Assembly (NCBI GenBank): GCA_910583985.1
Contig: CAJTYA010000006.1
Span: 62,001 to 126,000, forward strand
Source: an uncultured Alistipes sp.
GTDB taxonomy: Bacteria > Bacteroidota > Bacteroidia > Bacteroidales > Rikenellaceae
DNA: 64,000 nt
Direction of reading: 5' to 3'
Shown one piece after another: positions 35,847 to 44,758 of this stretch. The position numbers and the translations under genes are program-made. Numbering within the stretch: position 1 is the stretch's first letter; each line of letters starts with the position of its first letter. The notes below the pieces were generated by a model, which ran no database searches, was not told the origin of the DNA, and saw nothing but the letters and a program-made list of their open reading frames with translations.

Positions 35847-36383
35847 ATGATAATAGACGAAAGAACGAGCCGTTCGGAAACCGTAGCGGCCATCGCCCGG
35901 TCGATCATGACGGCCGGACGGACGGCGCCCAAAAGCAAGGGCGTCGATCTGATCGAGATCGTGACGATCACCGGAGAGACCATTGCCCGACTGGCCGAGG
36001 CGACCCGCGAGGCGGGCGAGGAAAACGGCATGAAATTTTTCCTGCGCGACGCCGACAACATCCGGCAAGCGCAGGCCGTCGTATTAGTCGGTTCGCGCAG
36101 CATGCCCATAGGGCTCGATTGCGGATATTGCGGCTTTGCGAGCTGTGCCGCGAAAAACGAACATCCGGCCGTTCCCTGTGCGCTGAACTCGGTCGATCTG
36201 GGCATCGCCATCGGCTCGATGACGGCCCAAGCCGCCGACCTGCGGGTGGACTGCCGGGTCATGTACTCGGTGGGCGCGGCGGCCCAGAGGATCGGGCTGC
36301 TCGAAGAGTGCCGCACGGTCTTCGCCATCCCGTTGAGCATATCCTCCAAGAATCCCTTTTTCGACCGACAGACTCACCGATAA
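35847..36383 (+). CDS. DUF2148 ferredoxin-like domain protein
   Basis: The 178-residue protein matches the DUF2148 pattern: an N-terminal helical segment with ARSIMTAGRTAPKSKGVD, and a four-Cys cluster (C-x2-C-x4-C-x10-C in DCGYCGFASCAAK...VPCALN) that probably binds an iron-sulfur cluster. The C-terminus has SVGAAAQRIGLLEECRTVFA. The start is ATG 35847, 14 bp after the acetyltransferase stop. The function of the family is unknown; the cytoplasmic location is inferred from the absence of a signal. Confidence 0.85.
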   Translation: MIIDERTSRSETVAAIARSIMTAGRTAPKSKGVDLIEIVTITGETIARLAEATREAGEENGMKFFLRDADNIRQAQAVVLVGSRSMPIGLDCGYCGFASCAAKNEHPAVPCALNSVDLGIAIGSMTAQAADLRVDCRVMYSVGAAAQRIGLLEECRTVFAIPLSISSKNPFFDRQTHR

Positions 36384-36393
36384 ATCCGAAACG

Positions 36394-37569
36394 ATGTACG
36401 ACGAAACGATGCGCCCGGAACTGCGCCGGCGCTGGGAAAATCTGCGATCCGCTCTGTCGGAGCAGGGCGGCAACGCGCTGCTGGTAACCACCAATGTCAA
36501 CCTGTTCTATGTCTCCGGCCGGGTCTTCAACGGCATGGCCTACCTCGTGCCCGACGGCGACCCGCTCTTTTTCGTCCGCCGGCCCGTGGGACTCGCAGGC
36601 GACGACGTGATCTATATCCGCAAACCCGAAGATATCGCCGAACGCCTCGCCGAGCGGGGACTGCCGCTGCCCGAAACACTGTTCATCGAATCCGACTCGG
36701 TTCCGTACAGCGACTATCTGCGATACGAGAAGATTTTCCGTCCCGCAAAAGTCGGGAACGGCACCCGGCTGCTCCGCGGGGTGCGGAGCATCAAAACGCC
36801 CTATGAAATAGCCCGGCTGAAAGAGTCGGGGCGGCTGCATGCCGAAGTCTACCGGCAGATTCCTTCGCTCTACCGCCCCGGCATGACGGACATCGAACTC
36901 TCGGCGGCCATCGAACACCTCAGCCGCAAGCTCGGCTCATTAGGTATTTTCCGCATTTTCGGACAGAGCATGGAGATTTTCGCGGGCAGCCTGCTGGCCG
37001 GCGACAACGCCGACGCCCCGTCGCCCTACGATTTCGCCCTCGGAGGAGCGGGACTCGACGGTTCGCTGCCCGTGGGCGGCAACGGCACGCGCCTGAGCGA
37101 CGGGATGAGCGTCATGGTCGATCTGGGCGGCAACTTCACGGGGTATATAACCGACATGACCCGCGTGTTCTCCGTCGGCCGGCTGCCCGACGTCGCCTAC
37201 CGGGCCCACGAAACGGCCCTCTGCATCGAACGGGCCGTCATCGACTCAGCCGGTCCGGGCACCCCGGCCGCCGAGCTCTACGAACTGGCGCGGCGAATCG
37301 CCTCCGAAGCGGGCCTCGCGGACTACTTCATGGGGCACCGCCAGCAGGCCGGATTCGTCGGCCACGGCATCGGCATCGAAATCAACGAATCGCCGGTGCT
37401 CGCCCCCCGCTCGAAAGAGGTGCTCCGGCCGGGCATGGTATTCGCCCTCGAACCCAAATTCGTCATCCCGTCCGTCGGGGCGGTAGGCATCGAAAACAGT
37501 TTCGCCGTTACGGATTCGGGCCTCGAACGCCTCACCCTGCTCGAAGAAGCCATCCTGCCGCTGGGGTAA
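36394..37569 (+). CDS. M24-family aminopeptidase (Xaa-Pro-type)
   Basis: The 391-residue protein has the creatinase-like N-terminal domain followed by the pita-bread fold. All five metal ligands of the M24 family can be placed: Asp in VMVDLGGNF, Asp in YITDMTRVF, His in GFVGHGIGIEINE, Glu in FALEPKF and Glu in GIENSF. It therefore looks catalytically intact as a dinuclear metal aminopeptidase, probably cleaving Xaa-Pro dipeptides or N-termini. It is the last gene of the operon, 10 bp after the DUF2148 gene. Confidence 0.9.
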   Translation: MYDETMRPELRRRWENLRSALSEQGGNALLVTTNVNLFYVSGRVFNGMAYLVPDGDPLFFVRRPVGLAGDDVIYIRKPEDIAERLAERGLPLPETLFIESDSVPYSDYLRYEKIFRPAKVGNGTRLLRGVRSIKTPYEIARLKESGRLHAEVYRQIPSLYRPGMTDIELSAAIEHLSRKLGSLGIFRIFGQSMEIFAGSLLAGDNADAPSPYDFALGGAGLDGSLPVGGNGTRLSDGMSVMVDLGGNFTGYITDMTRVFSVGRLPDVAYRAHETALCIERAVIDSAGPGTPAAELYELARRIASEAGLADYFMGHRQQAGFVGHGIGIEINESPVLAPRSKEVLRPGMVFALEPKFVIPSVGAVGIENSFAVTDSGLERLTLLEEAILPLG

Positions 37570-37714
37570 GCCGAAAAAAGGCTCACCGAAGCGGATGCCC
37601 CCGCGAGGCTGCTTCTGCGGGAAAAACGGGGCTACCCCGCACCTCCGCCGAACAAGGAACCCGGCAATCGGCAGAGCAACGAAGCGCCCGATTCTCCGGA
37701 ATCTAAAAAACTTT

Positions 37715-37744
37715 ACGGCCCGGCCGAATATCCGGCCGGGCCGT
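37715..37744. terminator. Strong GC hairpin downstream of the M24 gene
   Basis: A perfect 12-bp stem (ACGGCCCGGCCG / CGGCCGGGCCGT) has a 6-nt loop. It lies 146 bp past the M24 stop. The T run (from AAAAAACTTT) appears only on the minus-strand side, so its role as terminator of the rightward operon is uncertain. Confidence 0.45.
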
Positions 37745-38750
37745 TATGGTCGGGCATGTCCCGTATGCCCATCGAAAACATCGCAAAAGTCGAGGAGACG
37801 GGCACTCGTCGGCCGACCGATCCGTCTCGGAAAGGTATTCACGTCTTTTCTTCACGGAAAACCGGTGTCCGGCTTCTACCGCATCCCGGACGTCCGGGTC
37901 CCTCTGCCTCATGCCGGCAGGTCCGACGACAGAGAAATGCCATAAAACAACCCTATTCCCATCTCGGTACTCCGGTTCTGGACATACGGAAGACTCTCCG
38001 TCGGAAAACGAACGGCGCCCCCCCGCATACCTTTTCATCCGGAGAGCCCGGCGTTAAGGCGTTTTCGGTCCTCTGCCGACGGTTATCGGCGTGCGGACGA
38101 TCGCTTCCATCGTCGGCAATCGACAGGCGTCCGACAGGATAGGCCGCTTGTCGCCGCGAAGAATCGCCGACGGTGGCAGGGCCTATGCGCAACCGTGCCA
38201 GCGTGTGATCGAGCCCCCGCCCGTGACGTGGATGGCACCGTCTCCGGAAGCGGTTCGATAGAACGGACCGTTTCGAGGAAGATTCTACGCTCCACGCCCG
38301 CCCCTTTCCGCCCGGCCTGTCTTTTCAGACAGGCCGGGCGCATCGGAAGCATTCGCATTCGCTACCCTGACTCGGAGCCTTTTCATGCGCCGACCACGCT
38401 CACTCGCCGCAAAGAAACGAAATGCAGCACGCACAAAATCGAACCGGCGGAAACAAAGCCCTGAGACGGTCGAGACGACCAATCGCCGACTCGGTTCTTC
38501 CTCCCCAAGTTGTTTATCGCGGTTTCCGCACATTCCGACTTCTCTGCGGAAAAGGGCAGGTACCTGTCGAACGGACAATGGACCGACCGCGTATTTCAAT
38601 CCCATACCATCGCACTTTTCGGACACAGTCCTTAACAGCCCGCCCAAACGGTCGAACCGACGGACACGCGAAGTCGCAGACGGAGACCGGCAAACACCGG
38701 CAGCGGCATACGGAGCAGCAAAGGGCCCGCTGATCGCCCAAAACGACAAA
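37745..38750. other. 1-kb non-coding region with a 14-bp perfect hairpin
   Basis: No reading frame here has recognisable content on either strand. The region holds a very stable hairpin at 38309-38340 (CGCCCGGCCTGTCT / AGACAGGCCGGGCG, loop TTTC) that lacks a U tract on both sides. No tRNA, IS end or promoter consensus was found by eye. Confidence 0.5.
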
Positions 38751-38780
38751 AGAGAGGGTGCCGCAAGCGACACCCTCTCT
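38751..38780 (-). terminator. Intrinsic terminator for the fibronectin-III lipoprotein gene
   Basis: A 10-bp stem (AGAGAGGGTG / CACCCTCTCT) has a 10-nt loop. On the minus strand TTTTGTCGTTTT follows, 58 bp beyond the stop. Confidence 0.8.
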
Positions 38781-38837
38781 CGTTTATTCGACGGCCCGGG
38801 ACCGGAATCCGGAACGGACCGCAAAGATTTTCAAGTC

Positions 38838-40808
38838 CTATTTGATACCTACGGCGAAACGCGGTGCGACTTCGCTGCCGAGGAACACTTCGCTGCCGTT
38901 GATATACATACCTACTTGGTTCTTCTTACATACGGGGAATCCGGCCCGAATACCGGCACTGATAAGCAGACGGCAAACATTGTCCTGCGTAATGCCGACT
39001 GCATCGCCGGCATGTTCGCAGACGAAGAACGCGGCCACCGAAGCATTTGCAGTATCATTCATACCGAAGAAACATTGCGACTGCAACGTCGAGCTGCCGT
39101 TAGAGGTGAATCCGCCGCCGGCAGCAGGGTTCAGATAGAAACCGCCGCAACCGAAGGCCTCTTTCACATCCCAAGGATTGCGTCCGGTATCCCAGTTACA
39201 GAACGTCACCTTACCGTCGATCATCCGGAATGCACAAGTCGCTTCTTTCCAAGTACCGTCCGATTCCACAGCGAAGGTAGGAGCACCTGCACCGGGAACT
39301 CCTTCCAGATCCAAAATGCTTTCGTTGTAATAGAGAAGTTCTCCGTTATGAACGGCGACAGCCTGATCGTCCGGAGAGCCGGCGATAAGGAACACAGGCT
39401 GATCGGCATCCGACATGGATTTGAATGCACTGAAATCCTGTGCCGCACCGCCTTGTTTAGCATATACGGTATGGGTAGCGTCCTTACCCCACATAACGAT
39501 ATAGGCGTTAACGGTTTCGCCGTTGTACTCCGTCATGTGATACAGGGCAATCGAGCCGGGGATGGCCTTGCCGTTGTATTCCATCACACGGGTCCAGTTG
39601 GCAGGAATGGCCACGCCGGTGAAAGCGGCCGGGTTAAAGAGGGCTTCGCCCTTGCATACCACCTTGTAGGAAACTTCGTTGTCGTATTTTCCGGTCAACT
39701 TGAGCAGCGTGGTGTCGGCCGCAAGGTTCATCGTCGCGGGATTTTCCGCCGGGTCGACAAGCTTGGCGTTTTCGGACAGCGTCATTTCCACGTCCACGAC
39801 GGTCTTGTCGAGCTGTTCGTCGCCGAAGTCGGCCACGATGACGCGTTTTTCCTGATCGATCGTCACATCGGCCACGAGAGACTCGTTGTTCCAAGTCGCT
39901 TTCAAAGCGGAAACGAGCAGATCGACTTCAGCGGAAACCGTATAGGAGATTTCGTCGGTGATGCGGATCGAACCGGTCTTGCCGCCCGACAGATCGAAAG
40001 TGAGCTGTTCGGGAATCGCACCGCCCACGGCACCTTCGTCGAGGGTCAGATCGAGCACGACATTTTTCAGGTCGTTGGTCTTGTTATAGTACACGTCGAT
40101 GGTGTGTTTACGCATATCGAAATGTACGAAGTCGGCATCTTCGACAGCTACGCCCGTGATCGGGTCGGCCGGTTTAGCTACGACCGTAGCTCCGTCGGAA
40201 ACACCCAGGTCGGTATAGTGGGCCACCACGGAAATCGTATATTCGGTACCGTTCCGCAGGCTGTCGATGTGATACGAAGTGGCTGCGGCATCCAGTTCGA
40301 TAGGCTGCTCGATACCTTCGGCATCGGGTTCGAACGTGATCGTATAACCGCTGAGCGTCGTGCGGCTGTCGGCAGCAGGCGCTTTCCACGTCAAATCGAC
40401 AGCTCCGTAACCCGTGGTCGCTTTCAGATCGATCACGTCTTCATAAAGCACGTCGGGATTGCCGGGTTTGATCGTCGTTTCGAGCACTTCCGACCGGCCG
40501 TAAGCGTATACGGCGCTGATCTTGAACGTATATTCTACATTGTTGGTCAGTCCGGTCACCGTGTAGGACGAAGCTTTGGGTTTGACCGAAGCCTTGCCGT
40601 CGCCCGGCGTCCATTCGATGGCGTATTCCTGCAGATCGTCGCCGGCGGGAGCGATCCAGTGCAGCGTCACCTGACCGTCTCCGGCCTTGGCCTCGAAATT
40701 CTTCGGAGCCTTCGGCAGGCCGCTCGCGTCGTCATCGTCGTTACATGACGTCAAAAGCAGTGCCGGCAGGAGCAGAAAGAAAGCACTAATTCGTAGTAAC
40801 TTTTTCAT
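38838..40808 (-). CDS. Fibronectin-III lipoprotein with degenerate phosphodiester-glycosidase-like C-terminus
   Basis: The 656-residue lipoprotein has signal MKKLLRISAFFLLLPALLL and lipobox LLTSC followed by NDDDD, a typical Bacteroidetes surface-export acidic patch. Two fibronectin-III repeats (residues ~30-115 and ~120-210) precede two strand-rich segments. Residues ~420-656 can be laid alongside the phosphodiester glycosidase (NAGPA) domain of the intact enzyme at 49561. The shared elements are a strand-turn (PVFLIAG at ~471-477) where NAGPA proteins have INGGYF, a region FFVCEHAGDAVGITQDNVCR like the VVDGRQ-helix segment, and VCKKNQVGMYINGSEV (~626-642) where they have LDGGGSST. Both catalytic glycine-rich motifs are replaced. 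I infer a binding or structural protein rather than an enzyme. The homology to NAGPA is my own reading and needs a profile search. Confidence 0.65.
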   Translation of the reverse strand: MKKLLRISAFFLLLPALLLTSCNDDDDASGLPKAPKNFEAKAGDGQVTLHWIAPAGDDLQEYAIEWTPGDGKASVKPKASSYTVTGLTNNVEYTFKISAVYAYGRSEVLETTIKPGNPDVLYEDVIDLKATTGYGAVDLTWKAPAADSRTTLSGYTITFEPDAEGIEQPIELDAAATSYHIDSLRNGTEYTISVVAHYTDLGVSDGATVVAKPADPITGVAVEDADFVHFDMRKHTIDVYYNKTNDLKNVVLDLTLDEGAVGGAIPEQLTFDLSGGKTGSIRITDEISYTVSAEVDLLVSALKATWNNESLVADVTIDQEKRVIVADFGDEQLDKTVVDVEMTLSENAKLVDPAENPATMNLAADTTLLKLTGKYDNEVSYKVVCKGEALFNPAAFTGVAIPANWTRVMEYNGKAIPGSIALYHMTEYNGETVNAYIVMWGKDATHTVYAKQGGAAQDFSAFKSMSDADQPVFLIAGSPDDQAVAVHNGELLYYNESILDLEGVPGAGAPTFAVESDGTWKEATCAFRMIDGKVTFCNWDTGRNPWDVKEAFGCGGFYLNPAAGGGFTSNGSSTLQSQCFFGMNDTANASVAAFFVCEHAGDAVGITQDNVCRLLISAGIRAGFPVCKKNQVGMYINGSEVFLGSEVAPRFAVGIK

Positions 40809-41463
40809 AATCTGAAAGATTTAGGTTAAAAATTGATTGTTGATTGTTTGTTTTTAGTATTGATCGTAAGTATGGCGTTATTTTTTCCGGTCTCCGCGCA
40901 CCTTTCGCACCGGCGAATCGCGGCAAATGCACGATCCGCGGTGTCTTCCGATGCGGAATTCCGGCCGTTTTTTATCATTGCAATTACTATAAACAACACG
41001 TTATCAGAAGATTGATCTTCCAACAACCTGCTTTATAATTGTCTAAGATAAATAGATTACGGGAAAAAACAAAGAAGATGTGCCAAAATATCCTCCGCAA
41101 CCGAAATTCGATGCCGGCCGGCGCGACCGAGGCCGACGCGTTTCCCGCACGAAAGAGCGGACGCCCACGCCGCACGTCGCCTGCGGACACAGACAAAGTG
41201 TTTCGGGGCAGACACTTTCCGGAAGATTTCCCTCAGCGGAAACTGCGGGAGCCCCCCCCCACGACAAGGGACGGTCCGGGACGAATTGTTCGAAAAGCCC
41301 CGGCTCCCGCCGCGAAGCGGAAAGGCGGCCGAGAGCCCCTCACGGCTCCTGCCTGTCGAGGCGCCGGCCGAACGGACGGGCGACGGGTCCGGAGGGTAGC
41401 TCAGCTCGACCCATGCTGTTCGGGGGAACACGGCACGGCAAACCGCCCGGACCGGAAACGAAA
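40809..41463. other. Non-coding interval
   Basis: The first ~250 bp are AT-rich compared with the rest and probably contain the leader and promoter of the leftward lipoprotein gene. No consensus box is clear. The remainder is GC-rich without a supportable gene. Confidence 0.4.
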
Positions 41464-41502
41464 CGACGAAGGGCGCCCGAAGATTTCGGGCGCCCTTCGT
41501 CG
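41464..41502 (-). terminator. Terminator for the Cys-rich secreted protein
   Basis: A perfect 18-bp stem (CGACGAAGGGCGCCCGAA and its complement) has a 3-nt loop. On the minus strand TTTCGTTTCC follows. It lies 50 bp beyond the stop of the leftward gene. Confidence 0.75.
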
Positions 41503-41551
41503 ATACGGAAAGACCGCTCAGCGGGCCGGAACGGCCGGGAGCGATCCGCCG

Positions 41552-41875
41552 CTATTTGTTCCGGCAACAGGGTTTCGCTTGCGCCTTGTCGCATCCGACG
41601 GCCTTGCCTTTGCAGGCCTTACCCTCTTTCGCACAGGGTTTGTCGGCACAAGGTTTCGCAGCGCACTCTTTCTTTTTTTTGCAGCAGGCTTCCTTGCAGT
41701 CGGCGCAAGAGGCCTTTTTGCATTCTTCCGCGCAAGCGCAATCGTCGCATGCGGCTTTCTGGCAGCATTCCGTCCGGGCCTTGCCGCATTTTCCCTGCTG
41801 GGGAGCCTGAGCCATCGCCACGGTGAACAGCGCGGCGGCGAACAGGGAGACTACAAACAAAAATTTCTTTTTCAT
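41552..41875 (-). CDS. Small secreted cysteine-rich protein
   Basis: The 107-residue protein has a signal peptide (MKKKFLFVVSLFAAALFTVA then MAQA). The mature ~85 residues contain 18 cysteines and many lysines, in irregular C-x2-3-C and CC pairs (CCQKAACDDCACAEECKKAS; CADCKEACCKKKK). This looks like a metal-binding or heavily disulfide-linked protein. It is not one I recognise as a named family. The closest analogy is metallothionein-like low-complexity Cys/Lys proteins. It has its own strong terminator. A -7-like TATTTTTG on the minus strand at 41977-41970 lies 95 bp before the start. Confidence 0.75.
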   Translation of the reverse strand: MKKKFLFVVSLFAAALFTVAMAQAPQQGKCGKARTECCQKAACDDCACAEECKKASCADCKEACCKKKKECAAKPCADKPCAKEGKACKGKAVGCDKAQAKPCCRNK

Positions 41876-42036
41876 CGCGTTTTCATTAAATTACGGTTCT
41901 TAGGATCTTTCCCCGATCCGACCGAATGGATAACGGAGAAACGGCCGGGGATATTTTCCTGTTCGACCACAAAAATATCAAAATTTCGTCACCTGCAACG
42001 ATTTATTTTTTAACTTCGCCGATATTTTTTTCACAC

Positions 42037-42795
42037 ATGCTCGATCTGTCACCGATTATCCACACGCCTTTCCAATGGGCCGTCGCCGGTTTCTGCGCCT
42101 TCATCATCGGCATGTCGAAAACGGGCGTACAGGGAATCACCACGCTGTCGATTCCGCTGCTGGCCCTGCTGTTCGGCGGCAAGCCTTCGACGGGAATCAT
42201 CCTGCCGCTGCTGTGCATGGCCGACGTGATGGCCGTCATCTACTACCGGCGCAACGCCGAATGGAAATACATTTTCAAACTGTTGCCCGCGGCCATCGCC
42301 GGATTTTTCGTCGCGCTGGCGGCGGACCGGTTCGTGCCCGAAGCGCAGTTCAAGCGGCTGATGGCCGTGTGCATCCTCGCCGGAATCGCCGTCATGCTGC
42401 TGCGTACCGGCTCCAAAAACGGCGAAAACGCCCTGATCCGGAAATGGTGGTACGGTCCCTCGTTTGGTCTGTTGGGCGGTTTCACCACGATGATCGGCAA
42501 TGCCGCCGGGCCCGTCATGTCGGTCTACCTGCTGTCGGTCCGGCTGCCCAAATACGCCTTCGTGGGCACGAGCGCATGGTTCTTTCTGATCGTCAATTTC
42601 CTCAAGATACCGTTGCAGGTTTTCGTCTGGGACAACATCTCTGCGGCCTCCCTGCTGCTCGACGTCATGCTGCTGCCGCTGCTGGCGCTCGGAGCCGTCG
42701 CCGGCGTCGCCTTAGTCAAACGAATGCCCGAACACGGCTATCGGAAAATGATCGTCGTGCTCACCGTACTCTCCACGGCCATGCTCCTCATCTGA
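42037..42795 (+). CDS. TauE/SafE-family membrane permease
   Basis: The 252-residue protein has about eight hydrophobic helices and the two TauE-type repeats (FCAFIIGMSKTGVQGITTLS; GGFTTMIGNAAGPVMSVYLL). Members export or import sulfur-containing or organic anions such as sulfite, sulfoacetate or taurine derivatives; the substrate here is open. The ATG at 42037 is chosen because it starts right before the first TM helix. It heads a three-gene rightward run, and the next gene is 26 bp away. Confidence 0.85.
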   Translation: MLDLSPIIHTPFQWAVAGFCAFIIGMSKTGVQGITTLSIPLLALLFGGKPSTGIILPLLCMADVMAVIYYRRNAEWKYIFKLLPAAIAGFFVALAADRFVPEAQFKRLMAVCILAGIAVMLLRTGSKNGENALIRKWWYGPSFGLLGGFTTMIGNAAGPVMSVYLLSVRLPKYAFVGTSAWFFLIVNFLKIPLQVFVWDNISAASLLLDVMLLPLLALGAVAGVALVKRMPEHGYRKMIVVLTVLSTAMLLI

Positions 42796-42821
42796 TCCGC
42801 ACTCAATAAACGACGAACGCT

Positions 42822-43568
42822 ATGGAAAACCCCGTTTATCCCCGATACGACTACTGCGTCCAGCCGCGCGAGGTGGACCTGACCAAAAAAGCCACGATCA
42901 TCGCCCTGGGCGACTACATTCTGCATTCGGCCGGAGAGGACGCCGACCGCATCGGCTTCGGCATCCGCCGGATGCAAAGCGCCGACACGACATGGGTCCT
43001 ATCGAGAATGGCCATCGAGGTGGAACGCTTTCCCGACGAATACGAATCCTACACCATCGGCACGTGGGTGGGGGAGATCAACCGCCTGATGACGACGCGC
43101 AATTTCGTCGTCGAAGACGCGCAGGGCCGGCGCATCGCCGCCGCTACGACCAACTGGGCCATGATCGACATGCGGACGCGGCAGCCGCTCGACCTGCGCG
43201 ACAACATCCGCTACTCGGAAGCGTTGATCCCGATCGCCTGTCCCATCGACCGCGCGGCCCGTATCGCCCGCATCGGAGGAACGCTCCGGGACACGCACCG
43301 CATACGGTACAGCGACATCGACTTCAACCAGCACACCAACAGCATGAAATACATCCAGTGGATGATCGACACGTTGCCGCTGGAAAAACTGACCGACCGG
43401 AAAATGGCCCGGCTCGACATCAACTTCATCCACGAAACCCGGTACGGGCAGCAGGTGACGATTTTCGGCGAGGAGACCCCCGAAACCGACCTGTTCGAAA
43501 TCAGGCTCGCCGAAAACGACACGCCGGTCTGCAAGGCCTCGTTCCGCTGGAGCGACCCGCAGCGATGA
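42822..43568 (+). CDS. Acyl-ACP thioesterase (FatA/FatB-like)
   Basis: The 248-residue protein has the double hot-dog layout of bacterial acyl-ACP thioesterases. The N-terminal hot dog holds VDLTKKATIIALGDYILHSA and WVLSRMAIEVERFPDEYESY. The C-terminal one holds HRIRYSDIDFNQHTNSMKYI, whose Asp, Asn and His fit the catalytic network. It hydrolyses acyl-ACP to free fatty acid and ACP in the cytoplasm. It is followed 24 bp later by a DUF1080 gene, a combination that may be coincidental. Confidence 0.9.
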   Translation: MENPVYPRYDYCVQPREVDLTKKATIIALGDYILHSAGEDADRIGFGIRRMQSADTTWVLSRMAIEVERFPDEYESYTIGTWVGEINRLMTTRNFVVEDAQGRRIAAATTNWAMIDMRTRQPLDLRDNIRYSEALIPIACPIDRAARIARIGGTLRDTHRIRYSDIDFNQHTNSMKYIQWMIDTLPLEKLTDRKMARLDINFIHETRYGQQVTIFGEETPETDLFEIRLAENDTPVCKASFRWSDPQR

Positions 43569-43592
43569 CATTCCAAACCTTCCGATCATACC

Positions 43593-44225
43593 ATGAAAAA
43601 GAATTTCACGATCCTTCTCGCAGCGGCAGCCGTGCTGTCGGCCTGCGGCACCGAACAGAAAAAAGACGACGCCGTCGCGCTTTTCAACGGCCGAGACCTT
43701 TCGGGCTGGCAGCTCTACATCGAAGACTCGACGAAAAACGCCGCCGAGGAATTCGTCGTCCGCGACGGCGAAATCGCGCTTTCGGGCACATTCGGGTACA
43801 TCCGTACCGAAACGCCGTATGACGACTACCGCCTCAAGGTCGAATGGTGCTGGCCCGACAGCGCGACCAACAGCGGCATTTTCGTCCACATTCGGCAAGA
43901 CGGCATCTGGCCGAGCTGCTACGAATGCCAACTGTGGAACGGCCGGGCCGGCGACCTGATCAACTCCGGCGGAGCGGACAGCGAAGAATACCGCAGCGAC
44001 TCGACGCGGATGATCGTCGCGAAAGCGAATCCCTCGAACGAAAAACCGCAGGGCGAATGGAACACGGCCGAAATCGTCTGCCAGAGCGACACGGTAACGG
44101 TATACATCAACGGGGAGTTCCAGAACCGGATTACCGGCATCTCGAACCGGGACGGCTACATCGGACTGCAAAGCGAGGGCGGTCCCATCCGGTTCCGCAA
44201 CGTGGACCTGACACCGCTGAACTGA
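43593..44225 (+). CDS. DUF1080 (3-keto-disaccharide hydrolase-like) lipoprotein
   Basis: The 210-residue lipoprotein has signal MKKNFTILLAAAAVLSAC. The sandwich domain is typical of DUF1080: ALFNGRDLSGWQLYIED at the start, YRLKVEWCWPDSATNSGIFV, the middle CYECQLWNGRAGDLINSGGA, and the end YIGLQSEGGPIRFRNVDLTP. Some DUF1080 proteins hydrolyse 3-keto-glycosides, but many are uncharacterised. It has no sugar-oxidoreductase partner in this window. Confidence 0.88.
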   Translation: MKKNFTILLAAAAVLSACGTEQKKDDAVALFNGRDLSGWQLYIEDSTKNAAEEFVVRDGEIALSGTFGYIRTETPYDDYRLKVEWCWPDSATNSGIFVHIRQDGIWPSCYECQLWNGRAGDLINSGGADSEEYRSDSTRMIVAKANPSNEKPQGEWNTAEIVCQSDTVTVYINGEFQNRITGISNRDGYIGLQSEGGPIRFRNVDLTPLN

Positions 44226-44268
44226 TCGTCCGCAGACAGGAAAGAAACGAAGGACTTACGATCCGTAT

Positions 44269-44301
44269 GAAGACGAAAGGCGTTCCCCGCCTTTCGTCTT
44301 C
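44269..44301 (+). terminator. Terminator after the DUF1080 gene
   Basis: A perfect 14-bp stem (GAAGACGAAAGGCG / CGCCTTTCGTCTTC) with a 5-nt loop lies 43 bp past the stop. The following GTCGTTTCG is only weakly T-rich. Confidence 0.6.
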
Positions 44302-44758
44302 GTCGTTTCGGCAAAGCGGGTCCTTCTTTTCGCGGTTCCGCCCCGCATCGGACATCCGCAGAGAGAGCTCTCATTCCCGTGGCAGAACCGTCTCCGAGGA
44401 GGGAGAACCGGCAACGGCCTCCCGTGTCGGAACCCGTCGGCCGGCAACCCTGCGAAACATTTATTTCGTCTCCACGGAAAAAGGCTGCGAGCGAAACGGG
44501 AGGGGGAGGGAAGAGCGGCATCGTTCCGCAGCGAGTACAGGTCTTCATCGCGAACCGACCGTCCGAGCCGATCCGTCGGTGATACCCCGGTTCCCGCAGA
44601 CGATCCTCCGACACGGAAAACGACAGACGAAAATTCGTGAAGTTCCGCTTTTCGTCTGTCCGCGACCGACTCGGAATCCGTGTCCTGCGCCGCTCCGACC
44701 TTCGAGGGCCGGCCGCTTCCGGAAGCCCGCCCGGAGGCAGCCGCAGCCGGACGGGCCC
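44302..44758. other. Non-coding interval between convergent genes
   Basis: No gene is supportable. A hairpin (CAGACGAAAA at 44624-44633 with TTTTCGTCTG at 44649-44658) lies about 100 bp beyond the stop of the leftward GH28-like gene and could end its transcript. Confidence 0.45.

Noticed and set aside
38385..40748. A long plus-strand frame opposite the fibronectin-III lipoprotein.
   Set aside because: The minus-strand protein has a clear lipoprotein signal, fibronectin-III repeats and its own terminator. The plus frame is compositionally an antisense shadow.
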